Below are positions 1-7,935 of a stretch of DNA of 64,000 nt, one piece after another. The notes beneath the pieces are model-generated. The model did not search any database and had not been told where the DNA came from. It saw only the letters and a program-made list of their open reading frames with translations. This DNA comes from Actinomadura atramentaria DSM 43919 (GTDB lineage Bacteria; Actinomycetota; Actinomycetes; Streptosporangiales; Streptosporangiaceae), in contig NZ_KB907209.1 in NCBI RefSeq assembly GCF_000381885.1, positions 470,478 to 534,477 on the forward strand, given 5' to 3'. Positions within the stretch are counted from its first letter, which is position 1; each line of letters begins with the position of its first letter. Both the position numbers and the translations under genes were made by a program.

Positions 1-51
1 AACGCGACCCTCGCCGAGACCCCGCGCAGGCTCGGCGCGGTCTGCGACTGA
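1..51 (+). CDS. C-terminal tail of an upstream gene (partial)
   Basis: An open frame runs from the window edge to a TGA at 49-51 and gives 16 residues ending in LGAVCD. It would be the end of a rightward gene convergent with the penicillin-binding protein. The fragment is too short to identify, and a chance open frame is possible. Confidence 0.3.
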   Translation, partial: NATLAETPRRLGAVCD

Positions 52-106
52 CCGCCGGGGACGGCGAAGGGGCGCGCGGCGCACCGCACGCCCCTCCGGA
101 CGGCCA

Positions 107-3100
107 CTAGCGGCCGAGTTCGGGGCCCACGCCCCCGCCCCCGCCGCCGGGGCCGTTCCCGCCGCCCCCGCCGGGATTGGTGCCGCCGCCTCCGCCGCCG
201 TTCCCGCCGCCGTCACCGCCGTCGCCGTTCCCGCCGCCGCTGCCGGGCGGCGTGACCGGGCCGCCGGTCGGCCGCGTCGGACCGGACGGCTCCACGGGCG
301 AGATCGGCCCGCGCGTGTCCGGCCCGCCCGGCCGGTTCGTCCGCGGTCCGCCCGGCGTCCCCTGGTTCTGGCCGCCGCCGCTGTCGTAGCCGCCGGTGCG
401 GACGGACGGCTCGCCGAAGTCCTTCGGCTCGTAGCCCTTGATGTCCACGGCCTCGCGCATGTACGACGACCAGATCTGCGCGGGGAGCTGACCGCCGTAC
501 GATCCGTAGCCGGGGATGTTCAGCGGCTTCCCGTCCGAACGGAACATCGCGACCGTGGTCGCCATCTGCGGGATGTAGCCGTTGAACCAGATCGCCGCAC
601 CGGCGTCGGTCGTGCCGGTCTTGCCCGCGACGTCCCGGTCCGGCAACTGCGCGCCGGTACCGGTGCCGCCGTTGACGACCTGCTCCATCGCGTACGTCGC
701 GTCCCGCGCGACCTGCGCGCTGAACGCCCGCGTGCCCTTCTCGGTGAACGTCCGGGTCTTCCCGTCGTTGTCGGAGACGGACTTCACGACGTACGGCGTG
801 CGGTGGACGCCCTCGGACGCGAACGTCGCGTACACGCCCGCCTGCTCCACCGGGTGCTCGGAGATGACGCCGAGCGGGAACGACGCCGAGGCCCGCTGGG
901 CGGGCGTCATCCGGCCCGCCGGAATGCCCATCTTCTCGGCCATCGCGGCGACCTTCTTGTTGCCGATGTCCTGGGCCAGGTTGATATAGGCCGTGTTGAT
1001 GGAGTGCTCCGTCGCGGTGACCAGGTTCACCATTCCGAAGTTCTCGTTGCTGTCGTTGTGCAGAGAGACGCCGTTGAAGGTCTGCGGCGAACTCCCGTCG
1101 TAGGCCGTCGTCAGCGACTTGCCCGCGTCCAGGGCGGCGGCCAGCGCGATCGGCTTGAATCCCGAACCGACCTGCGCCCAGTCGCTGAACGCGCTGCTGA
1201 ACGGCTCGTCCAGATAGTTCCGGCCGCCGTAGAACGCGACGACCTGCCCCGTCTTCGGATCGACCGACACGACCGCCGTGCGGATCTTCTTGTTCATCCC
1301 GGCGGGCGTGTTGGCCTTCACCGTCGCCTTGAGCTGGTCCATCAGGCGCTTGTCGTACGTCGTGACGATCTTCAGCCCGGACCGGTTGATCTCGTCCTCG
1401 CTGTAGCCCCGGCGCTCCGTCAGCTCCTTCTTGGCCACATTGACCATGTAGCCCTTCTGGCCCTTCAGGATGTCGGTGATCTTCTGCTTGGCGGGGGCGG
1501 GGAACTTCATCGCCGCCGCCTCGTTCGCGTCCATCGCCTTGTCGCGCACCATGTTGTTCAGCACCGCGCGCCACCGCTGCTCGGCGTACACGCGGTTCTG
1601 GCCCGTCGGGTCCGCGAAGTTGCTCGGCTGCTGGATCGCCGCCGCCAGGTACGCCGACTCGGCGGCCGTCAGGTCCTTGACGTCCTTGCCGTAATAGGCG
1701 TGCGCGGCGGCCTGGACGCCGTACGCGTCCCGGCCGAAGAAGATGGTGTTCAGATACTGTTCGAGAATCCAGTCCTTCGGCTTCTCCCGGCCCACCTTCA
1801 GGGAGACCATGATCTCCTTGAGCTTGCGGGTGACGGACCGCTCCTTGCCGATCCCGCCGTAGTAGTTCCGGACCATCTGCTGCGTGATCGTCGAACCGCC
1901 CTGGAGCTGCTCGCCGGTCGCCGTGGACCAGAACGCGCGGACCGTCCCGCTGAACGAGATCCCGGGATCGTCGTAGAAACTGCGGTTCTCCGCGGCGATC
2001 ACCGCGTCGCGCATGGACTTCGGAATCTGGTCCATCGTGACGGCGTCGCGGTTCACGCCCGTCTTGGCGATGACCGTCTTGCCGTCCGAGTAATAGAACG
2101 TCGGGCCCTGCGCGATGGCCGCCTCCTGCGGCGACGGGACGGGCGTCAGGAAATACGCCACCCCGAACGCCGCGACGACCAGCCCGACCAGGCCGAGCAG
2201 CGTGAACAGCGCCCGCCGCAGGTAGCGGACGCGTCGGCTGCGCTTCGGTTTGTCCTTGTCGATTTTCCCCGAGTCCCCCGATCCGGGGGAACTCCCGTCC
2301 GGCGGGACGTCCGGGGGCGGCGCGGCCCCCGAGCCCGCGCCGTCCTCGGTGTTCAGGGCGGACGTCGCGTCGTCGTCCGGCCCGGTCGTCCCGTCGTTCC
2401 CGATCCGGGCGGTCGCCGCCGGATCGTCCGGGCCGCCGGGAACGGCCCCCGCCGCCCCCGCCTCCGGCCCGGCCGCCGCGACGGCCCCCGCCGCCGCGAG
2501 GTCGTCGTCGCCGACCACGCGGTCCACGCGCGTCGCGTCCGGAACGACGCGCTCGGCGCGCGTGGCGTCGTCGGCGTCCGCATCGTTCTCGACGCGGGTC
2601 GCGCCCGCGTCGGCCACGACCGGCTCGGCGCGCGTGGCGTCGGCCTGCGTGGCGTCGGCCTCGGCCGCGGCGGCCTCCGCGACGTCGGCGTCGGTCACGA
2701 CGCGCTCGGCGCGGGTCGCGTCGGCGACGGTGCTCTCGGCGCGCGTGGCGTCGTCGGTCTCCGCGTCGTCCGCAGTGGCCTCGACGCGGGTCGCGCCCGC
2801 GTCGTCCACGATCGGCTCGGCGCGCGTCGCGTCCGCCTTGTCGGCCCCCGCGGTGCTCGTTTCGTCGGCCTCGTCGGCGCCTGCGGCGCCCTTGACGACG
2901 GACTCCGCGCGGGTCGCGTCGGCGGGCTCAGCGCCCTCGCTGTCCGCGCCGCCCGCGTCCCCGGTCGTCTCGTCGGCCTTCTCCGCGTCGCTCGCGCTCT
3001 CCGCGCGCGTCGGCTCCGTCGCGTCCCCTGCGGACTCATCGGCCGTGCCCGCAGGCCCGTCGCCCTCGACGGGTTTGTCCGCTTCGCTCGTGCTTCCCGG

Positions 3101-3487
3101 ACGCGTCGGCTTTGCCGACTGCCCTGCGGGCTCGTCGTCCTCAGCGGGCGCGTCCGTTTCGCTCGCGGCCCCGGCGGTCGTGCTCGCGGGTGCGGCGGTG
3201 GTCTCGGCGGGGGGATCGTCGGTCGTCGCGGAGGGCTCGGCGCGGTCGTCGCCCGCGTCCGCGGCGGGGTCCGCGGGCTCGTCCGGGGGCTCGTCGGCGG
3301 GGGGAGGGGTGGCCGCCGGGTCGTCCCCGGACGCGTCCGGCAGTGCCGGGCCCGAGTCGGAACCCGTGCCGGACCCCGTCTCGGGAGCCGTTTCCGGCGT
3401 CGCGGCGGTCGGCTCCCGCCCGGCGTCGCCGTCGCCGCCCCGCCCGGCGGGCACGGTGCCCTCCGGGTTCTTACCGCTGTCGCTCAC
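107..3487 (-). CDS. Class A penicillin-binding protein (transglycosylase/transpeptidase) with long N-terminal repeat tail
   Basis: Bifunctional peptidoglycan synthase of 1126 residues, well above the roughly 700-800 usual for actinobacterial class A PBPs. A cytoplasmic low-complexity Ala/Asp/Glu/Thr tail (residues 1 to about 415) holds about nine copies of an ATR(A/V)(E/D) motif near residues 190-320. A basic stretch (KPKRSRRVRYLRR) and one membrane helix (about 424-450) follow. The GT51 glycosyltransferase covers about 480-650 (AENRSFYDD, GGSTITQQ). In the penicillin-binding transpeptidase, SGFK near 774 supplies the active-site Ser, SIN lies near 828 and KTG near 954. The C terminus is a Pro/Gly-rich extracellular tail. 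The start is GTG at 3487 behind a G-rich ribosome site. Function is secure from the motifs; the role of the tail is unknown. Confidence 0.95.
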   Translation of the reverse strand: MSDSGKNPEGTVPAGRGGDGDAGREPTAATPETAPETGSGTGSDSGPALPDASGDDPAATPPPADEPPDEPADPAADAGDDRAEPSATTDDPPAETTAAPASTTAGAASETDAPAEDDEPAGQSAKPTRPGSTSEADKPVEGDGPAGTADESAGDATEPTRAESASDAEKADETTGDAGGADSEGAEPADATRAESVVKGAAGADEADETSTAGADKADATRAEPIVDDAGATRVEATADDAETDDATRAESTVADATRAERVVTDADVAEAAAAEADATQADATRAEPVVADAGATRVENDADADDATRAERVVPDATRVDRVVGDDDLAAAGAVAAAGPEAGAAGAVPGGPDDPAATARIGNDGTTGPDDDATSALNTEDGAGSGAAPPPDVPPDGSSPGSGDSGKIDKDKPKRSRRVRYLRRALFTLLGLVGLVVAAFGVAYFLTPVPSPQEAAIAQGPTFYYSDGKTVIAKTGVNRDAVTMDQIPKSMRDAVIAAENRSFYDDPGISFSGTVRAFWSTATGEQLQGGSTITQQMVRNYYGGIGKERSVTRKLKEIMVSLKVGREKPKDWILEQYLNTIFFGRDAYGVQAAAHAYYGKDVKDLTAAESAYLAAAIQQPSNFADPTGQNRVYAEQRWRAVLNNMVRDKAMDANEAAAMKFPAPAKQKITDILKGQKGYMVNVAKKELTERRGYSEDEINRSGLKIVTTYDKRLMDQLKATVKANTPAGMNKKIRTAVVSVDPKTGQVVAFYGGRNYLDEPFSSAFSDWAQVGSGFKPIALAAALDAGKSLTTAYDGSSPQTFNGVSLHNDSNENFGMVNLVTATEHSINTAYINLAQDIGNKKVAAMAEKMGIPAGRMTPAQRASASFPLGVISEHPVEQAGVYATFASEGVHRTPYVVKSVSDNDGKTRTFTEKGTRAFSAQVARDATYAMEQVVNGGTGTGAQLPDRDVAGKTGTTDAGAAIWFNGYIPQMATTVAMFRSDGKPLNIPGYGSYGGQLPAQIWSSYMREAVDIKGYEPKDFGEPSVRTGGYDSGGGQNQGTPGGPRTNRPGGPDTRGPISPVEPSGPTRPTGGPVTPPGSGGGNGDGGDGGGNGGGGGGTNPGGGGGNGPGGGGGGVGPELGR

Positions 3488-3690
3488 AAGCCCCCCGTGA
3501 TGATTCCGTTACCTGACGATACCCGAGGGGACCGATTCACTCGGCCGGTCAATTACTGTCTCCCGGGATTACCTAGAAAGGACGATCGGGGGTTCCCGCC
3601 GGTTGACCGGCGGCCCCGACCGTTGAACGCCGAGCGGCGGGACACCCGTTCCCGGGTTCCCGCCGCCGTCTGTGTAGCGATATGTCGGAA

Positions 3691-4821
3691 TTAGCCGGGG
3701 ATCGTGCCCAGGATGTCCACCACGAACACGAGCGTGTCCGTGCCCTTGATCCCGGCCTGCTCCTGGCCCTTGGACCCGTAGCCCTCCTTCGGCGGCAGGA
3801 CGAGCAGCACGCGGCTGCCGACCTTCTGGCCCGTCAGCCCCTTGTCGAAGCCCGGCACCGTCGCGCCGGTCCCGATCGGGAACACCGCCGGGACGCCGTT
3901 GGTGAAGCTGGAGTCGAAGACCTTGCCGTTGCGCCAGAGCTGCCCCTGGTACTTCACGACCGCGCTGTCGTTCTTCTTCAGCGGCGCGCCCGTGCCCTCG
4001 ACGAGGGTTTTGACCTGGAGCTTGGACGGCGCGTCCGTCTTCGGGATCTCGACCTTCGGCGCCTCGCCCGCCTTGCCCGGCGTGACCTTCGGCAGGTCCT
4101 TGTCCTTCAGCTCGTGCGTCGTGCCGGACGGCCCGGCGTCCTTCGGGTACACGCTGAGGATGTCGATGACGAAGACCATCGAGTCGTTCGCCGAGATGCC
4201 CATCTGCTCGCCCTGCGCGCCGAACCCGTCCGCCGGCGGGATCTGCAGGACGACGCGGCTGCCCGCGGTGTGCCCGACGAGGCCCTTGTCGACGCCCTTG
4301 ACGCCCGTCTTGCCGATGACCAGCGGCCGGATCTGCCCGGCGGCGGCGCTGTAGGAGTCGTCGATCTTCTTGCTGGTGCTCTTCTTCTTGGCCTCGTCGC
4401 CGGTGCCCTTGGCCCACTGGTAGAACGTGTACCGGCCGTACACGGCGGCCCCGTCGGCGACGGCGGTGCCCTTGCCCTTGACCGGTGTGGTGACGACGAG
4501 CTTCTTGGCGGGCGCGAGCGAGGTGGGGATGGACACCTTGGGCAGCTTGCCGAACGCGCCGGTCACCTTCACCTCGGGCCCCGGCCGCGTCACGATGTAG
4601 GTGACCCCGGCCGCCGCCGCGATGACGACGACGAGCGCGGCGACGATCCCGATCCGCCGCCGCTTCTTGGCCTGGGCGGCGGTCAGCGCGGACGGGCGCG
4701 GCCCGCTCTTGCGCCCGGCGCTGATGCCGTGCGGGGTGAACTCGGGGCTGCGGATGCTCTTGGCGTTCGGGAGCTTCGCCTTGACCGCCGGCTCGCCCCG
4801 GGGCTTGCCATCCTCAGACAT
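3691..4821 (-). CDS. Membrane-anchored tandem FKBP-type peptidyl-prolyl isomerase
   Basis: Protein of 376 residues. A short cytoplasmic N terminus with basic residues (KKRRR) is followed by one membrane helix at about 57-79, then two extracytoplasmic FKBP domains at about 110-235 and 260-376. Each domain has the core motif GSRV(V/L)L(Q/V)(I/L)PP(A/K)(D/E)G(F/Y)G, near residues 187 and 335, which forms the prolyl-isomerase pocket. The predicted role is folding of exported or cell-wall proteins. It lies just upstream of the PBP on the same strand, separated by about 200 bases. The start is ATG at 4821. The second domain is the better conserved; whether both are catalytic cannot be judged here. 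Confidence 0.92.
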   Translation of the reverse strand: MSEDGKPRGEPAVKAKLPNAKSIRSPEFTPHGISAGRKSGPRPSALTAAQAKKRRRIGIVAALVVVIAAAAGVTYIVTRPGPEVKVTGAFGKLPKVSIPTSLAPAKKLVVTTPVKGKGTAVADGAAVYGRYTFYQWAKGTGDEAKKKSTSKKIDDSYSAAAGQIRPLVIGKTGVKGVDKGLVGHTAGSRVVLQIPPADGFGAQGEQMGISANDSMVFVIDILSVYPKDAGPSGTTHELKDKDLPKVTPGKAGEAPKVEIPKTDAPSKLQVKTLVEGTGAPLKKNDSAVVKYQGQLWRNGKVFDSSFTNGVPAVFPIGTGATVPGFDKGLTGQKVGSRVLLVLPPKEGYGSKGQEQAGIKGTDTLVFVVDILGTIPG

Positions 4822-5119
4822 GTTTCCTCACTCGCTCCGGGATCGTCGACACCACAACGGTCACACCCTGCCATCGGTCACCTAAGCGGACCGTGAAAAC
4901 AGGGCAAAGAAGACCGGCTCGCAATCTACCGGTCCCCTGGCCGAGCCTTCGACGGTGCGGCGGACCGTTTTCGGACCGAGTGGTCACGGAGAAAACCGCC
5001 ACGATACCCGCCCCACCCCCGCCCACCGCCCCTGACACGCCCTGTGAGGCCTACGCCGCACGGCTTCCCCGAACCACCCCCCGCCCGCACACGGAGCGCA
5101 CACCTGGTCGGCCGCAGGA

Positions 5120-5497
5120 TCACTGCCCGGGCGCGGGCGGATGAGTGAGGACGGCACCGCCACCGAGCACGAGTCGCCAAGTCTCGCCTGGGCGTACCCG
5201 GGACTCCAGGAACCACCTGTTCGAGAACACGATGCGCTGATCCCCGTCGTTGAATACGACCCAGGACAGCGGCCTGGCCGAGATGAGCGCGGTGAGTTGT
5301 CCGGCCGAGAGGCCGGAGAGCGGACGAGCGCTCTCGTCGCCCTCGCGTCCCACGGTCAAGAACATCTCACCGCTGTACTCCAGGCTCAGTCCCTCCGTCA
5401 GGTGAAGGTGAAATCCCGCATCAGTCCTCACTTCGATGACTTCGGTCGCTCTTGCCTGAAGGATCTTTCGATCTTTCAGGATCATGTGCCCGATCAA
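5120..5497 (-). CDS. Putative immunity protein, second tandem copy
   Basis: Small soluble protein of 125 residues, clearly paralogous to the gene just upstream. The shared segments are DRKILQAR, LSLEY or LKLEY, ARPLSWVVFN-GDQRIVFSN-W, WRL-LG-G and LTHPP. Its start overlaps the stop of the first copy by 4 nt (ATGA), so the two are translationally coupled. As the last gene of a WXG100/toxin operon it is most simply a cognate immunity protein, possibly diverged to cover a different toxin variant. There is a weak resemblance to DUF6188-type proteins. The immunity role rests on operon position and duplication. Confidence 0.6.
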   Translation of the reverse strand: MIGHMILKDRKILQARATEVIEVRTDAGFHLHLTEGLSLEYSGEMFLTVGREGDESARPLSGLSAGQLTALISARPLSWVVFNDGDQRIVFSNRWFLESRVRPGETWRLVLGGGAVLTHPPAPGQ

Positions 5498-5862
5498 GTG
5501 GGTGGATGGGTCAGTGTGACGCCATCGCCCAGATCAAGTCGCCACGACTGCCCCGAGTCGACGCTCAGGTACAGGTACCAGGCGTTCGAGAACACGATCC
5601 GCTGGTCACCGGTGTTGAAGACGACCCAGGACAGGGGTCTGGCGGCAACGAGCCTGTTGACCTGCTCGGGCGGGAGCGTCGACAGCGGTCGGGCGCTCCG
5701 AATGCTTTCACCGCCTAGTTTGTAGGTTACTTCTCCGTCGTACTCGAGTTTGAGACCGTCGGTCAGTAGCAGCCGAAAACTGGGGGCCGCATCGACTTCG
5801 ACGACTCTTGTGCCTCGGGCCTGGAGGATCTTACGGTCTTCGATCGAGTCATACTGGATCAT
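5494..5862 (-). CDS. Putative immunity protein, first tandem copy
   Basis: Protein of 122 residues beginning MIQYDSIEDRK, lying 24 bases downstream of the putative toxin gene. It looks beta-rich and soluble, with the conserved core ARPLSWVVFNTGDQRIVFSN and a C-terminal WRLDLGDG-LTHPP. No signal peptide or membrane segment is visible, which fits a cytosolic immunity factor protecting the producer. The family assignment (possibly DUF6188-like) is tentative. Confidence 0.62.
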   Translation of the reverse strand: MIQYDSIEDRKILQARGTRVVEVDAAPSFRLLLTDGLKLEYDGEVTYKLGGESIRSARPLSTLPPEQVNRLVAARPLSWVVFNTGDQRIVFSNAWYLYLSVDSGQSWRLDLGDGVTLTHPPT

Positions 5863-5886
5863 CGATGCAATCCCGGCTGCGCCATG

Positions 5887-7134
5887 CTAAAGGAAGTCTC
5901 CGATGTTGCCAATGCTGTCATCGCTGATTCCTTTCGGTGTCCTGGGGTAAACTTCCCCGGTTCTGATGTCAACGACCATATCGGGATTCTTGTTGCTTCC
6001 CAGGCCGCGCCATTTGGCCTTGTTCTTCACGGCATGGATGGCGTCCCTGATCTCCCGGATTGAGTGGTCGCCGTCGTCATAGTTCCGTGCGATCTCCCCT
6101 AGGTCCCCCTCGAGATTCTCTTCATCGGCGTCATCGTCCGGATAGTTCCACTCTCGCAGGACCGAATCGTCCATCTCCGCCTGGAGGACTCGGAGGTCGG
6201 GGATGTTGGCGGTGCCGATTGTCACCGAGGTGATGAGGTGCCCGGCGAGGCCGCCGGCCGCGATGGTGCCGACCGTTTGCACCAGCCTGCCCGCGGCCGC
6301 GGCGAGGCTCGCTCGCAGCGCGGCGAGTTCGACGGCCGTGCTGATGGGGTTCGCCGACGCGCCGCTCACCTTGAGCCGCGCTTGCTGGACGGCCGACGCG
6401 TATTCGCCGCACGCGTTGGAGATGCCGAGGCAGAGCAACGGCAAGCCCTCTAGAAGAGTGTTGGCGTTGCAGTCGCCGTACACCTTCTTCCAGTAACCGC
6501 CGAACGCGTCGAGATCCGGTGCATCTCCCTGGTCGGTGACCGTCCGAACGTTCGCCGCGAGCCGGTCTCGGGCATTGATCAGACCTTGGTGGGCCGCCTT
6601 CCAGGCGCTGGCGGCGGTCAGTAGTTTGCCCGGGTCGGCGGTCGGCCAGTACTCGGATAAATCGATGATCTCCGTGCCGATCAGCGATCCCAGGAGCGAA
6701 TGCGGTGCGCCCACCCCCTTTCCTCCGGCGGAGGGCGGTTCGCCCAGGCTCAATGGTGCGGCCGGCGTCGTGCCGAGCGCCTGGTCGGCGATCGTGCCGA
6801 TCGAGTGCGGCAGCACCGAGAAGCCGCCGCCGATCGCGGAGTGGCGGTCGGCGCGGTCGTGGTTGTTCGCCATCTGGGCGAGTCCGCGTGACATGTCGCC
6901 CGTCGCGCGGTGTACGGCGGCCCATCCGCGCCACGCCGCCTGGACGGCCGGCGTGTAGGCCGTCACGAAACTCGCGGCGGCCTTGTCCTTGCCGGGGTCG
7001 CCCGCCATGCCGCCGGTGCCGCCCAATACATGGGCGAGATTCGTCCACGCGGCGCTGACGTCGTGGTTCTGGACGGCCGCGACACGTCCCGCGACATCGG
7101 TGACTAGACCGGTGTCGATGACGACGCGGGTCAC
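5887..7134 (-). CDS. Putative type VII-secreted polymorphic toxin
   Basis: Protein of 415 residues using GTG at 7134, which overlaps the TGA of the WXG100 gene by 4 nt. The open frame continues upstream through the att repeat to 7779, but that extension is dismissed because it crosses the WXG100 gene and the att site. The N terminus (VIDTGLVTDVAGRV) is helical and resembles ESX-export domains. The middle (about 150-310) is Ala-rich and helical. The C-terminal tip of about 60 residues is polar: I-DAIHAVK-KAKWRG, then NPDMVVDIRTGEVYP and SIGNIGDFL. This modular design, with a small separate tip followed by candidate immunity genes, is typical of polymorphic toxins. The tip activity (perhaps a nuclease, given His and Lys) is an inference. 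Confidence 0.65.
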   Translation of the reverse strand: MTRVVIDTGLVTDVAGRVAAVQNHDVSAAWTNLAHVLGGTGGMAGDPGKDKAAASFVTAYTPAVQAAWRGWAAVHRATGDMSRGLAQMANNHDRADRHSAIGGGFSVLPHSIGTIADQALGTTPAAPLSLGEPPSAGGKGVGAPHSLLGSLIGTEIIDLSEYWPTADPGKLLTAASAWKAAHQGLINARDRLAANVRTVTDQGDAPDLDAFGGYWKKVYGDCNANTLLEGLPLLCLGISNACGEYASAVQQARLKVSGASANPISTAVELAALRASLAAAAGRLVQTVGTIAAGGLAGHLITSVTIGTANIPDLRVLQAEMDDSVLREWNYPDDDADEENLEGDLGEIARNYDDGDHSIREIRDAIHAVKNKAKWRGLGSNKNPDMVVDIRTGEVYPRTPKGISDDSIGNIGDFL

Positions 7135-7421
7135 GCCGACCACATCCGGACGTTCGTGCTGCTGGAGCTCTGGTAGTTGCGATGCGCTCGCACAATGGTC
7201 TTGTGCAATAGCGCCAGTTGGGCGTGGAGGGCGCGGGCCGACGCATCCCATTGCGCGTGGGCGTCCACGTACGCCGCTTTGTCGTCGCCCTCCCAGCGGG
7301 CCATCGAGCGGTCGAGGTCGGCGGCTAATTCGTCGAGTGTGGTTTCGAGTTCGTCGAGCGCGCGGTGGAAGAGCTTCTCGGCGTCGCTGAATGCGGAGAA
7401 CTCGGCTTTGATCTGCCCCAT
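7131..7421 (-). CDS. WXG100 family protein (ESX/type VII secretion partner)
   Basis: Protein of 96 residues, the family's normal length, predicted as a helical hairpin with the signature turn W-E-G near residue 43 (ARWEGDDKAAY). Members of this family are exported by type VII secretion, often paired with a larger LXG/WXG-type effector. It is first in an operon with the toxin (4-nt overlap) and the two immunity candidates. The start is ATG at 7421. No ESX core genes (eccC, mycP) are in this window, so the secretion machinery would be encoded elsewhere. Confidence 0.85.
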   Translation of the reverse strand: MGQIKAEFSAFSDAEKLFHRALDELETTLDELAADLDRSMARWEGDDKAAYVDAHAQWDASARALHAQLALLHKTIVRAHRNYQSSSSTNVRMWSA

Positions 7422-7670
7422 CGGCGGCTCCTGTATCCGCGGGATCGCGTATGTCGGCGGTCAATCTTGCAGTTGATTTGTCTAGCGTCAACCACGTTGT
7501 CCGGGCACAGAGGGTGCGTGAAGGATCACGTCCGTCTCGAAGCGGGCGGGGAAGCGGGTTGTCGAATGTCCGTCGCCGCGGCGGGCGCGGGGGATCGTGG
7601 GTAGGCCCTTGGTGCGCGGTCGTGTGCGAGGGGTGGCCGGACGCTCGGTTGGCATCAGGCGGGGGTGGGA

Positions 7671-7718
7671 GCGCGCCCGGCAGGATTCGAACCCGCGACC
7701 GTCGGTTTAGAAGACCGG
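7671..7718. repeat. Left attachment site of the AICE (48-bp direct repeat)
   Basis: These 48 bases are identical to 22237-22284, the 3' half of the tRNA-Arg gene from the anticodon stem to the discriminator. The copy here has no 5' half: D-arm sequence is replaced by unrelated DNA after 7718. It is therefore the duplicate left by site-specific integration at the tRNA and marks the distal boundary of the element. Confidence 0.92.
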
Positions 7719-7935
7719 AGTGCGCTCCCGCTACAGACCGGACCCTACCTGGGAAAACATGTGATCCCGTGATCCGCAACGTGCCCTATGGGACCGTATT
7801 GGGAGCGTTTAAGCTCGTTGAGCCCGCCAGGGAAGTACGTGATGACCGTCCCGTTCGCCCAAGGCGTGATGGTTTCCGTTGGGACAGTGTCCAGATTCGG
7901 GGACACACTGTGGCAAGTCGGGCCACACTGGTCAC

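Noticed and set aside
803..3694. A 963-residue rightward open frame opposite the PBP gene
   Set aside because: It is an Arg/His/Val-rich antisense shadow of the real gene, caused by high third-position GC; the PBP frame has all catalytic motifs.
7135..7779. N-terminal extension of the toxin frame to 630 residues
   Set aside because: It would overlap the WXG100 gene and run through the 48-bp att repeat; GTG at 7134 with a 4-nt overlap is the natural start.
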